From: Bog-473 sp963781955
GTDB lineage: Bacteria > Actinomycetota > Acidimicrobiia > Acidimicrobiales > RAAP-2
NCBI GenBank assembly: GCA_963781955.1
Contig: CAWAHU010000001.1
Coordinates: forward strand, 1,054,001 to 1,118,000
Length of the DNA stretch: 64,000 nucleotides
Direction: 5' to 3'
How positions within the stretch are numbered: the stretch's first letter is position 1; each line of letters opens with the position of its first letter. Under the pieces are notes generated by a model. The model saw only the letters and a list, made by a program, of their open reading frames with translations, did no database searches and was not told the origin of the DNA. The translations under genes and the position numbers were made by a program. Below, piece after piece: positions 25,451 to 34,371 of the stretch.

Positions 25451-27568
25451 GTGGCCAACTTCGTAGTACACGTGATCGCCGGCAGACGATCCAAGTACCT
25501 GGTGCTGGTGTTCTGGCTGGCCGTCGTCGTTATCGTGGGGCCATTGTCCGGCAAGCTGTCCGGGGCTGAGAGGAACGACAACAAGGCGTGGCTTCCTGGG
25601 AACGCGGAGTCGACCAAGGTCATCGACCTCGAGGCGGCGTTCCAGTCTCCGAACGTGATGACGGCCGTCGTCGTCTACGAGCACGCCGGCGGTCTGACCG
25701 CGAAGGATCGGGCCAAGATCGCTGCGGATGCGCCCAATCTCGGGACGGTTGCCCGGACTGACGGACCCGTCAACGGCCCCGCGATCTCGCGCGACGGTCA
25801 GGCCGCGGTGGTGACGGTGCCGCTCGACCTCGGGCCCAATGGCTGGAGGCAGGCAAGCGCTGTCGCCGCGCGGATGGACGCCATTGCGAGGGGGCAACCG
25901 GGACTCACCGCGTACGTGACCGGCCCCGCCGGCTTTGCCGCCGCTTCCTCCGATGTGTTCCACGGAATCGATACGACGCTCCTCTACGGGACGATGCTCA
26001 TCGTCATCGTGATCCTGCTGTTCACCTATCGGAGCCCGATGTTGTGGCTTCTCCCGATCATCTCGGCCGGGGTAGCACTGACCACCGCCGAGGCGGTGAT
26101 CTATGAGGCCGCAAAGCACGGGCTCACCGTGAACGCCATGAGCGTCGGCATCCTGACCGTCCTGGTGTTCGGCGCCGGCACCGACTACGCGCTCCTCCTC
26201 GTTGCTCGATATCGCGAGGAGCTCCGAAAGAACGAGGATCGTCACCAGGCCATGCAGGTCGCTCTGCGGCGAGCCGCACCCGCCATCGTTGCCAGCGCCA
26301 GCACCGTGATCTTGGGCCTGCTCTGCCTCACCTTCGCCGAGACGAACTCGACGTCGGGACTCGGGCCGGTTGCCGCCATCGGCGTGGCGGTCGCCCTGAT
26401 CGCGATGCTCACACTTCTCCCGGCGCTGCTCGTGACCGTCGGCCGCTGGATCTTCTGGCCGGCTCACCCCAGGTACGGATCGGCCGAGCCGACGGCCGTC
26501 GGCCTCTGGGCCCGCACGGGACGCCGCATCGCCCTCCACCCTCGCCTCGTGTGGACTGCGACGGCCCTGGTTCTGGGCGTGATGGCCCTTGGAATCACAA
26601 GCTTCCACGCCAACGGACTCACCAACAGCCAGTCGTATCGGGGGAACCCCGGGGCCGTCGTCGGCGAGAAGGTCCTCGGTGCCCACTTTCCCGCGGGCGT
26701 CGGCAGCCCGGTACTCGTGATCGCTGATGCGGGCTCCGTGGCGCAGGTGCGCCGTGCGTTCGGGGCAACGCCGGGCATCGCGGCCGTCTCGACGCCGGTC
26801 ATCGCTGATGGGAAGGGTTTCCTCGAGGGCACGCTCTCCGCAGCTCCCGACAGCCAGGCCGCTTCCCGCGCCGTCGATCAAGTGCGAACCTCGGTGCACC
26901 GGGTTGCCGGGGCGGATGCCAAGGTTGGCGGTGCCACGGCGATCACCCTGGACGTGGAGCGTGCCGCCGCCCATGACCGGGACCTCATCATTCCGCTGGT
27001 GCTGCTCGTCGTCTTCGTCGTCCTGGTCGTCCTCCTCCGTGCCTTGGTGGCCCCTCTCATGTTGATGGCAACCGTCGTGCTCTCGTTGCTCGCCGCCCTC
27101 GGGTTCAGCGCCGAGGTGTACTCCCACGTGTTCGGCTTCGCCGGCGCCGACGCGGCTTTGCCGCTGTACATCTTCGTATTCCTCGTGGCACTCGGGATCG
27201 ACTACAACATCTTTCTCATGTCCCGCGTCCGTGAGGAATCGCGGCGCCGGGGGACCCAGCTCGGGGCGCTGTCGGGTCTCGCAGCCACCGGCGGCGTGAT
27301 CACGTCGGCCGGGTTCGTCCTTGCTGGGACTTTCGCCATGCTCGTTACGCTCCCGTTGACCACGTTCACGGAGGTGGGTTTCGCAGTTGCCTTCGGGGTG
27401 CTGCTCGACACCATCGTGGTCCGTTCGGTGCTCGTCACCGCGCTCAACCTTGAACTGGGAGAACGGCTCTGGTGGCCGCAGCGACTCTGGCGGGGTCCGG
27501 AGAGCGTGAGTGATGCAATCGCCACCGAGGAGCCGGAGCTGATCGAAAGGACTTCGGCACACGGCTGA
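25451..27568 (+). CDS. MMPL-family RND transporter
   Basis: The 705-residue protein has the two-fold RND layout: one membrane helix, a periplasmic domain, five helices, and the same again. The intramembrane proton-relay motif appears twice, as AGTDYALLLVARYREE near residue 244 and LGIDYNIFLMSRVREE near 582. The family exports lipids and other hydrophobic compounds in actinobacteria. GTG 25451 has AGAAGG upstream. It is monocistronic. The substrate is unknown; lipid or fatty-acyl export fits the acyl-CoA genes elsewhere in the window. Confidence 0.9.
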   Translation: MANFVVHVIAGRRSKYLVLVFWLAVVVIVGPLSGKLSGAERNDNKAWLPGNAESTKVIDLEAAFQSPNVMTAVVVYEHAGGLTAKDRAKIAADAPNLGTVARTDGPVNGPAISRDGQAAVVTVPLDLGPNGWRQASAVAARMDAIARGQPGLTAYVTGPAGFAAASSDVFHGIDTTLLYGTMLIVIVILLFTYRSPMLWLLPIISAGVALTTAEAVIYEAAKHGLTVNAMSVGILTVLVFGAGTDYALLLVARYREELRKNEDRHQAMQVALRRAAPAIVASASTVILGLLCLTFAETNSTSGLGPVAAIGVAVALIAMLTLLPALLVTVGRWIFWPAHPRYGSAEPTAVGLWARTGRRIALHPRLVWTATALVLGVMALGITSFHANGLTNSQSYRGNPGAVVGEKVLGAHFPAGVGSPVLVIADAGSVAQVRRAFGATPGIAAVSTPVIADGKGFLEGTLSAAPDSQAASRAVDQVRTSVHRVAGADAKVGGATAITLDVERAAAHDRDLIIPLVLLVVFVVLVVLLRALVAPLMLMATVVLSLLAALGFSAEVYSHVFGFAGADAALPLYIFVFLVALGIDYNIFLMSRVREESRRRGTQLGALSGLAATGGVITSAGFVLAGTFAMLVTLPLTTFTEVGFAVAFGVLLDTIVVRSVLVTALNLELGERLWWPQRLWRGPESVSDAIATEEPELIERTSAHG

Positions 27569-27607
27569 GGTCGTGGGGACCGTGTCCCGCGGCGCCCACC
27601 GGGTCGG

Positions 27608-27835
27608 TCATCCCTGGACCGGGTCCCGGCGCGACTGGCCGAGGCACATCTGGCAGCGGCGATCGTCCGGCGTCTCGGCCCAGGGCCGGCGGGGGTTGCC
27701 GTAGCCGACGTCGATGCCGCACAACGTGAGCGCCCGCTGGACGTCGGCCAGGTGCCACAGCGCTGAGGCGGGTCCGGTTTCGTCGTTGCCGAGGAGGTGG
27801 AGGAGGACGCCCTCCGGCTCCATCTCGACGGACAT
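27608..27835 (-). CDS. Small conserved Cys-motif protein (intact paralogue)
   Basis: A 75-residue protein from ATG 27835: EPEGVLLHLLGNDETGPASA, LADVQRALTLCGIDVGYGNP and DDRRCQMCLGQSR with a CxxC. A broken copy lies at 9640-9936. Keeping the same residues in both copies shows it is a genuine gene. No function is known; the C-terminal CxxC with basic residues suggests metal or nucleic-acid contact. Confidence 0.65.
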   Translation of the reverse strand: MSVEMEPEGVLLHLLGNDETGPASALWHLADVQRALTLCGIDVGYGNPRRPWAETPDDRRCQMCLGQSRRDPVQG

Positions 27836-28270
27836 GTCGGCCAGCGTAGGCCGCGGGTTCGTCCCCACCCGGTTCGTGATCCGCCGAGGGCGGTCCTCGG
27901 GCTCGGGCGTCGCGTCGCCGTCACACCGACTTCGCGTGGGGGTAACCATCGCTGGTGAGGCCAACATCCACGTTAAGAGGGAGCGACTCGGGAAGCCTGG
28001 CCGCTCTCCGACTGCCAGCTTTGCCGTCTGCGGAGCGCCACCGGGCGGGCGATCGGGTCGAAATGCTCCCGGGCTCTGAGGGCTTCGCGTTCGAAGGCAG
28101 CCAGAGTAGTGGCTGAGGTCGCGTGAGCCGTCGGGGCGAAGTGTACGGTCGAGTTGAGGGCTTCCCAGGCGTCTGCTCGGGAAGAGGCCCGTGGCCAAGG
28201 GTCGCGCACCGAGGTGTGTCTGAGTCGAGCGGACGATCGGGACCGTAGGCTGGGTCCGGAGGCGAGACCG
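27836..28270. other. Divergent intergenic region, nothing recognised
   Basis: About 435 bases between the small Cys-motif gene and the type II NADH dehydrogenase. No gene was recognised in either strand. Confidence 0.4.
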
Positions 28271-29578
28271 ATGGACGTCCGGGTGCCAGCAGTGGAGCCG
28301 CCACAGGCACAGGTCGCCATCGTCGGGGGCGGCTTCGCCGGGATCCAGGTTGCCGAGGGTCTCGCCGGCACAGCGGTCGGGGTGACGATCGTCGACCAGC
28401 ACAACTTCCACACCTTTCTCCCGTTGCTGTACCAGGTCGCGACCGCCGGTCTCGAGCCGGCCGATATCGCCTATCCGATCCGAACCATCTTCGGGAAGTC
28501 CGACAACGTGACATTCCGCCACGGGCGGGTGACGCGCGTCGACTGGTCCGCCCGCGAGCTGGTCTTCGTCGACGGCTCCCGCCTCGGCTTCGGGCAATTG
28601 GTCCTCGCCACAGGAGCGTCGGCGGAGTTCTTCGGCGTGGCGGGTGCCGCTCGCCACGCACTGCCGCTGTACACGTTGGCTGACGCCCGTTGCCTGCGAA
28701 ACCACCTGCTCTTGACCCTCGAGCAGCACGACGTCCACCCGGTGCCCGGTCGACCGGGCGTGACGTTCGTCGTCGTCGGCGGTGGCCCGACCGGGGTGGA
28801 GACCGCCGGGGCGCTCATGGAGCTCCTCGAGATCTGCGTGCGCCGGGATGGGCTCCAGATCGACCTGGCCGCCACCCAGGTCTTGATCATCGATCCGGTC
28901 GACCGGGTCCTCGCTCCATTCCCCAGGGCGGCGAGCAGGTATGCCGCCAGGATCCTGTCCCAGCGCGGGGTCGGGCTGCGGCTCGGGGTCTCGGTGGTCG
29001 AGGTCCTCCCTGACGGCGTGGTGCTCAGCGACGGGAGCCGGATCGAGGCCGACGGCGTGATCTGGGCGGCCGGTGTCAGCGGGGCGGGGACCCTGGCCGA
29101 CGATGTCCCCGGCACGGGCGGGCCGCAGCGACGCATCGCAGTGGCTGCCGACCTCTCGGTACCCGGACTCGAGGGTGTGTGGGCAGTGGGGGACGCCGCC
29201 GCCGTGCCCACGGGCGCCGGCGACGGGAGCATCTGCCCCCAGGTGGCCCCGGTCGCCATCCAGTCCGGCAAGCACTGCGCGGCACAGATCCTGGCGACCG
29301 TCGAAGGCAAGCCCACGGCTCCCTTCCGCTACCGGAACAAGGGCATGATGGCGACCATCGGCCGCCGCGCCGCGGTGGCCGTCCTGCCGCGTGGGCCGGT
29401 CCTGCGGGGGACGCTCGGCTGGCTCTCGTGGCTCGGACTGCACCTGGCGTACCTGGTCGGCTTCCGCAATCGGATACGCGTGATGCTCAACTGGACCTGG
29501 CGCTACTTCGACTGGCCCTCAGGTCCCCGTCTCATTGTGGCTGACGCCGAAACGGACGAAGGCGAGGCACCCGACTGA
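28271..29578 (+). CDS. ndh: Type II NADH:quinone oxidoreductase
   Basis: A 435-residue two-dinucleotide-binding flavoprotein. The FAD loop is VAIVGGGFAGIQVAEGL at residues 16-32, followed by DQHNFHTFLPLLYQVATAGL, the quinone/flavin signature of NDH-2. The NAD loop is FVVVGGGPTGVETAGALMEL near 167. GVWAVGDAAAVP closes the FAD site. The C-terminal segment (LGWLSWLGLHLAYLVGFRN) is amphipathic and would anchor the enzyme to the membrane. ATG 28271 has GGAGGCGAG upstream; the frame is open earlier without similarity. It would feed electrons from NADH to the quinone pool without proton pumping. Confidence 0.9.
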   Translation: MDVRVPAVEPPQAQVAIVGGGFAGIQVAEGLAGTAVGVTIVDQHNFHTFLPLLYQVATAGLEPADIAYPIRTIFGKSDNVTFRHGRVTRVDWSARELVFVDGSRLGFGQLVLATGASAEFFGVAGAARHALPLYTLADARCLRNHLLLTLEQHDVHPVPGRPGVTFVVVGGGPTGVETAGALMELLEICVRRDGLQIDLAATQVLIIDPVDRVLAPFPRAASRYAARILSQRGVGLRLGVSVVEVLPDGVVLSDGSRIEADGVIWAAGVSGAGTLADDVPGTGGPQRRIAVAADLSVPGLEGVWAVGDAAAVPTGAGDGSICPQVAPVAIQSGKHCAAQILATVEGKPTAPFRYRNKGMMATIGRRAAVAVLPRGPVLRGTLGWLSWLGLHLAYLVGFRNRIRVMLNWTWRYFDWPSGPRLIVADAETDEGEAPD

Positions 29579-29769
29579 GAGACGCCGGAAGCGCCGTCAT
29601 CGGTCGGCCACGAGCCTTACCTCCCCGATATCGGCGGGGTCGCGTGGGCCCGGATCACGCTCCATGTTTCGATCCTCTCACGGGTTACGCCTGACGGCTC
29701 AGCGCTTCGAGCGCAGTGGACGAATCCGAAAGGCCACCGCTCGAGGTGGACGACGCTCTGCGGCCGGGA

Positions 29770-30435
29770 TCACACCCCCGTCGCGCCGCCGGGACTGTCG
29801 CCGGTCGTGGCCGGCCCCGGGCCGTCCTGGGCGGCCAGCATGGCCCGGAACTGCTCGGTGGTGTTGGTGAGCGGGAAGGGTTCCACGGGCACCGGGAGAT
29901 CCAGGCGCTCGCAGATGGGGGCCCATCCCTCGACGGCCGACCACTCGAGCAGCCGGTCGGCCGGGACCGAGGCGCGCACCTCGGCATTGTGCCGTTCGTA
30001 GGCGGCGACCATGGCGTCCCGGTCGGAGAAGTCGTTCGAGAAGCGCTCGCCGAGCATGGTGCGCACCGCAGCCAGCCAAGGTCCGAGCACGTCGTCGGTA
30101 CTGCCCATGTGGGCGAAGATCGTGTCCGAGGCACTGCGGTACCAGCTTTCCGCATCGCGGACCGAGAGCAGCACGAGGGCGTCGGGGTTGGCCGCCGACA
30201 ACTCGGGCCAGTAGCTGGCACCGGGCCAGTCGACCTGGGCGACGTAATCGTCGAGGAGCGCCGACCAGTCGGTCGGCGCCCCGTTGAAGGCCGCCGTCCA
30301 CCCCGCGATCTGCGCGTCGTTGCCGAACATCTCGATCATGTGATGGCATCGGCCCCCGAGCAACTGCTCGAGGGCGATCTTCAACGAGTGCGTCCCCGTC
30401 CGGCCGACACCGGCACCGACCACGCGCAGACTCAT
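29770..30435 (-). CDS. Sulfotransferase-family protein
   Basis: The 221-residue protein opens with MSLRVVGAGVGRTGTHSLKI, the PAPS P-loop of the short sulfotransferase family found in actinobacteria and algae. SVRDAESWYRSASDT is the 3'-phosphate-binding region, with Arg and Ser. The lid helix (DRDAMVAAYERHNAEVRASV) and WSAVEGWAPICERLDLPVP follow as usual. The acceptor is unknown. It lies just upstream of the crotonase gene on the same strand, about 137 bases away, so co-transcription is uncertain. Confidence 0.85.
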   Translation of the reverse strand: MSLRVVGAGVGRTGTHSLKIALEQLLGGRCHHMIEMFGNDAQIAGWTAAFNGAPTDWSALLDDYVAQVDWPGASYWPELSAANPDALVLLSVRDAESWYRSASDTIFAHMGSTDDVLGPWLAAVRTMLGERFSNDFSDRDAMVAAYERHNAEVRASVPADRLLEWSAVEGWAPICERLDLPVPVEPFPLTNTTEQFRAMLAAQDGPGPATTGDSPGGATGV

Positions 30436-30572
30436 CGCGCTGCCCCCCTTTGGAGTTCGCCGGCTCCGTGCCGGCGCCGGGCAACCTACGTGGGCGCGGC
30501 CTGCTTCGGCAACCGCGTCAGGGCACGATCATCTACGAATACGATCGCAAAAGTGGGGGAGGAGCCGGGCGA

Positions 30573-31355
30573 TCAGCGTCCGGTCCACACCGGCGGGCGC
30601 TTCTCGAGGAAGGCGGCGACGCCCTCGCGGGCGTCGGCCGAAGCGGTCGCCGCCGTCAGTGCGCGCTCGGTCTCCCGCCAGCCGGACTCGTCGTCGGCCG
30701 CTGCCAGCTCGTTGACCGCGGCCAGGCAGGCGCGCACCGAGGCCGGGGCGTTGGCGCAGATCTGGGAGGTGAGCTCGAACGCGCCGGCGAGCGCCTGGCC
30801 GGGCTCGGTGAGCACGTTGACCAGCCCGAGCTGGTGGGCGCGCCCGGCGTCGATAGGTCGGCCGGTGAGGATGAGCTGCCGGGCCACGTTGAGGGGGAGC
30901 GCGCGCGGCGCGCGGAAGAGCCCAGCGCAGGTCGGGATGACGCCGATGGTGACCTCGGGCAGCCCGAAGCGGGCGGTATGCGCCGCCACCACCAGGTCAC
31001 AGGCCAGGACGATCTCGAGCCCGCCGCCCAGCGCCGGCCCCTCGACTGCCGCGACCAGGGGAGTGTGGCGGCGGCGGCGGATGATGCCGTACTCGCCGCC
31101 GCGCTCGGTCACGTAGTCCCCGGCCGCCGTGAGGTCGCTCCCCGCGCTGAAGACCTCGGCGGTGCCGGTGAGGATCCCGGCCCAGAGCCCCTCGTCGTCG
31201 TCGAGCTCGTTGAGTGCAGCGTCGAGGGCGTCGGCCATGGCGCGGTCGATGGCGTTGCGCTTTGCGCTGCGCTCCATCGAGATCACCAGCACGTGCCCTT
31301 CGCGCCGGGTACGCACGAGCGGCGCCTCGGCACTCGCGGCCTCTTGCGGGCCCAC
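30573..31355 (-). CDS. Enoyl-CoA hydratase/isomerase (crotonase family)
   Basis: The 260-residue protein has both oxyanion-hole segments (EVFSAGSDLTAAGDY and VAAVEGPALGGGLEIVLACD). The two catalytic glutamates of true hydratases are present (GGGLE and GLPEVTIG). GLFRAPRALPLNVARQLILT and the C-terminal ATASADAREGVAAFLEKRPP also fit the family. The start is GTG 31355. It probably hydrates a 2-enoyl-CoA in fatty-acid or ring-cleavage degradation. The specific substrate is not evident. Confidence 0.9.
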   Translation of the reverse strand: MGPQEAASAEAPLVRTRREGHVLVISMERSAKRNAIDRAMADALDAALNELDDDEGLWAGILTGTAEVFSAGSDLTAAGDYVTERGGEYGIIRRRRHTPLVAAVEGPALGGGLEIVLACDLVVAAHTARFGLPEVTIGVIPTCAGLFRAPRALPLNVARQLILTGRPIDAGRAHQLGLVNVLTEPGQALAGAFELTSQICANAPASVRACLAAVNELAAADDESGWRETERALTAATASADAREGVAAFLEKRPPVWTGR

Positions 31356-31363
31356 CGGGCGCG

Positions 31364-31666
31364 TTACCGGCGCTCGTGCCCGTCGCGCAGGTGCCAGCTC
31401 GACACGGCCCCGAACACGGCCGCCTCGGCAGCATCCCCCATGGCGTCGTCGTCCGGATCGCCGGCGCGCCGTAGGTCGTTCAGGCCGGCCGGCGGCTCCA
31501 CGACGATCATCGTGGCCTCCTGGGAGGGCTCCTCGTCGGGGGGGTCGTCGTAGGACTCGACGCCGCCGTCGCGCACGAGCTTGGTGGGCGAGCCGTCGGA
31601 CATCCAGCGGGCCTCGTGGCGACGGTACGGGTCTGTGTACCAGCCCTCCGCGTGCTTCTCACCCAC
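31364..31666 (-). CDS. Small hypothetical acidic protein with a DUF2510-like N-terminus
   Basis: About 100 residues from GTG 31666, which has GAGGAGG seven bases upstream. EGWYTDPYRRHEARWMSDGS followed by TKLVRDGG resembles the GWYPDP-x-RWWDG pattern of DUF2510. An acidic Asp/Glu/Pro stretch and MIVVEPPAGLNDLRRAGD follow. It lies eight bases upstream of the crotonase gene on the same strand, so the two are likely one transcript. The frame is open to 31762, but that part has no support. Confidence 0.6.
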   Translation of the reverse strand: MGEKHAEGWYTDPYRRHEARWMSDGSPTKLVRDGGVESYDDPPDEEPSQEATMIVVEPPAGLNDLRRAGDPDDDAMGDAAEAAVFGAVSSWHLRDGHERR

Positions 31667-31768
31667 CGTGCCTCCTCGGACGTCCCGGAAGACTGATCGT
31701 AGCCACGAGGAGGGGAGCGGACTGTCGCCGGTCATGAGGCGCATGGCGTAGGTCGTCAGCACCGGGCC

Positions 31769-34195
31769 TCAGCTCCCCGCCATGGCGATCACGGGCTTGT
31801 TGAGCGGGTGGCCACCCATGGAGCCGTAGAACGGTGCGTTGTAGCTGAAGATCCCGCCGTCCCAGGCCACGAAGCGGTAGCCCGATCCGTCGTGGTTGGC
31901 CTCCATTCCGGCGATGGGGGCGTTGAGGTGGAGCCCGCCGGTCGAGCCGTAGAAGGGCGCACCGAAGGAGAAGATGCCGCCGTCGGCCGCCACCTCCCAG
32001 TAGCCGCCGGTGCGGGCGTCGGCCGCCATGCCGACGATGGGGGCGACGAGCGGGTGGCCGCCCATGGAGCCGGAGAAGTGGGCGTCGCCGTAGCTGAAGA
32101 TGCCACCGTCTGAGGCCACCAGCCAGTAGCCGTGTCCGTCGGGTGAGGCAGCCATGCCCACGATTGGCCGGTTGAGGGGGATGGCGCCGGCACTGCCGTA
32201 GAAGCCGGCGTCCCCGAAGTTGAAGATGCCGCCGTCCGAAGCGACCAGCCAGTAGCCGCCGCCGTCGGGTGTGGCGGCCATGCCCACGATGGGGGCGTTG
32301 AGCGGCTTGCCGCCCATGGAGCCGTAGAAGCCGGCGTCGCCGAATGAGAAGATGCCACCGTCCGAGGCGACCTCCCAGTACCCGCCGCCGTCGTGGGTGA
32401 GCGCGGAGGCGACCACCGGCTTGTTCAGGTGGATGCCGCCGGTGGACCCGCAGAACGGGATGTTCCCGTAGTCGAAGACGCCCCCGTCAGAGGCCGAGAG
32501 GACGTAGCCGTTGGGCCCGCCCGAGGGTGCGTTGCACGGCACCTCGAGCGGGGCGGGGGCGGGCGTGCCGGCGTCACCGGTGAGCTGGGGATCGTGGTGG
32601 AACTGCGGCCACGCCCCCTTCTGGTTCACGCTGGCGCCCGAAGCGTTGGTGTTGTCGACCTCCCAGTGCGTGATGACGCTGACCTGGTTGCCGCCGACCA
32701 CGGCGTACCCGGCACCGGTGATCCCGATGTGGCCGTTCGGGTCGGCGGTGACCAGGGGCGAGTTCTGGTAGCCGTCGTTGGTCCCCAGCGTGGCCACTTG
32801 GGTGCCCGAGCGCCCGTCGAAGACGTCGATGCCGTGGTCGGTCGGCACGATGACGTCCTGGTAGCCACCGCCGGTGAGGTCGGCCGTCACCGGGGAGCCG
32901 ATGACACGGCCGCTGGTCGCCTGCTGCCACACCACGTCGCCGTTGGTGCCGTTGAGGACGTAGACCGTGCCGGAGTCGGTCGGCTTGTTATCAGTCCCCT
33001 CGACCACGTCGAGTTGGCCGTTGCCCTGCACGTCGGCCAAGGCGGGCGAGTCGGCCGTGATGCCGTTGAGCGTCTGGCTCCACACGAGGCCGCAGCTGGT
33101 GTTGATGGCGAAGACCTTGTGCGAGTCCGACGCGCCGTAGTAGCTGCCGTCACCGACGGCGACGCCCACGCCGCCGCCCGCCAGGAATTGGCCGACGGCA
33201 GGCGAGGAGCGGTCGATGTTCTCGGTGGTGTTGTACTGGCAGATGAGGCCGCCCGCCGGGCTGGGGGCGCCCGCGTTACCCGCGCTCGAGAGGATCCGGA
33301 TATGGCCACCGTTGGCATAGGTCTGCCCGTAGGCGACCCCGGCGCTGGAGTCGCCGCCGCTGACGATCTCGTTGTTGCCGTCCGAGTACAGGTCGGCCAC
33401 GGCTGCGGTGGAGAACACGGAGTCACCCTGGAACCACGGGAAGCCCGCCAGCGAGGCTCCGTTGGCGGCACCGAGCGCGTACGTGTTCTGACCGAGCGAG
33501 CCCGCCTCGACGCCGTAGCCACCGGCGTAGTTGCCCACGGTCAGCGACGCCGCGACGGCGGAGTGCGGCGTCGGGTCCGTGCCCGGGTTGGTCTCCTGGA
33601 CGAACCACTGGTCACCGCCCCCGGGTGAGATGGCCTGGTAGCCGCCCGAGGTGGGGGCGCCGGCGTCGCCAGTCCCCACGAACACGGTGTCGATGCCGTA
33701 GAGGTTGTTGACGGGCGCGACCGAGGGCGAGGAATCGATCGGGGCGCCTGCGTTGTAGGGCCAGCCAGGGACCGTGGTGCCGTCGGACAGGTGCCACGCG
33801 TAGACATAGCCGGCGCGGTTGCCCACCACGACCGCGGGACGGCCGTCGAGGTTGGCCACGTTCGGCGAGGACAGCGCAATGGGGTTGCCGACGTCGCCGA
33901 GCTGCACGCTCCACTTCTGCGTGGCGCTGAACCCGGCCGCGTGCGCCACCTCGCCGGCCTGGGCGATGGGGGCCGCCGTGACGGTGGTCGACAGGGCCAG
34001 GGCGGTCGCGCCCGCCAGCACGGACGCGCCGAGCAGGGACGCGCGCCGGCGCGAGGCGCGCCGCACGGACGCGCCGGGCCGGGAAGCCGGACCGCGGCGC
34101 TCCGCCACACGGCGAGGTACGGGGGATCCGGGGCGCAAGGGCAGGGAAGAGTGCGGTGGCCCCACGGGGTGTCTATCGGCACGCGGGGCGGCCAT
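31769..34195 (-). CDS. Secreted beta-propeller protein with C-terminal SDGGIF repeats
   Basis: About 800 residues. A basic N-terminus and a hydrophobic segment (ASLLGASVLAGATALALSTT) followed by AAPIAQA make a signal peptide. The next 500 residues are FG-GAP/PQQ-like propeller blades (for example NIALSSPNV-like turns, ADLYSDGNNEIVSGGDSS, ADVQGNGQLDVVEGTDN, YVLNGTNGDVVWQQ). The last 240 residues hold six copies of a repeat of about 40 residues of the form GYWLVASDGGIFSFGDAGFY GS-GG. That repeat is common in secreted proteins of Acidimicrobiia. ATG 34195 is one choice; GTG 34066 would give a more standard signal peptide and the frame is open to 34357. Surface binding or adhesion is likely. Confidence 0.8.
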   Translation of the reverse strand: MAAPRADRHPVGPPHSSLPLRPGSPVPRRVAERRGPASRPGASVRRASRRRASLLGASVLAGATALALSTTVTAAPIAQAGEVAHAAGFSATQKWSVQLGDVGNPIALSSPNVANLDGRPAVVVGNRAGYVYAWHLSDGTTVPGWPYNAGAPIDSSPSVAPVNNLYGIDTVFVGTGDAGAPTSGGYQAISPGGGDQWFVQETNPGTDPTPHSAVAASLTVGNYAGGYGVEAGSLGQNTYALGAANGASLAGFPWFQGDSVFSTAAVADLYSDGNNEIVSGGDSSAGVAYGQTYANGGHIRILSSAGNAGAPSPAGGLICQYNTTENIDRSSPAVGQFLAGGGVGVAVGDGSYYGASDSHKVFAINTSCGLVWSQTLNGITADSPALADVQGNGQLDVVEGTDNKPTDSGTVYVLNGTNGDVVWQQATSGRVIGSPVTADLTGGGYQDVIVPTDHGIDVFDGRSGTQVATLGTNDGYQNSPLVTADPNGHIGITGAGYAVVGGNQVSVITHWEVDNTNASGASVNQKGAWPQFHHDPQLTGDAGTPAPAPLEVPCNAPSGGPNGYVLSASDGGVFDYGNIPFCGSTGGIHLNKPVVASALTHDGGGYWEVASDGGIFSFGDAGFYGSMGGKPLNAPIVGMAATPDGGGYWLVASDGGIFNFGDAGFYGSAGAIPLNRPIVGMAASPDGHGYWLVASDGGIFSYGDAHFSGSMGGHPLVAPIVGMAADARTGGYWEVAADGGIFSFGAPFYGSTGGLHLNAPIAGMEANHDGSGYRFVAWDGGIFSYNAPFYGSMGGHPLNKPVIAMAGS

Positions 34196-34371
34196 CTTGA
34201 ACGTGCGGAACGGCGTGCGTGCCACAAATGGCAGGCCACGGTGGGTGCTAGCGGCTTGCCATGGCCGGTACCCGCCGGGCGGGGTGCCGCAGCTCGTGGC
34301 GTCCCGCCGCCTACGATGCACCCGGTGAGCGGCTCCCTCACGAACCCCCTCGCCCAACCGGCGGCGTACTG

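Noticed and set aside
25418..27562. Minus-strand frame of about 710 codons opposite the MMPL gene
   Set aside because: It is a His/Arg/Gly-rich antisense shadow. The plus strand has an unmistakable MMPL protein.
27608..29443. Minus-strand frame of about 610 codons opposite the NADH dehydrogenase
   Set aside because: Only the terminal 75 codons (27608-27835) have support. The remainder is antisense to ndh.
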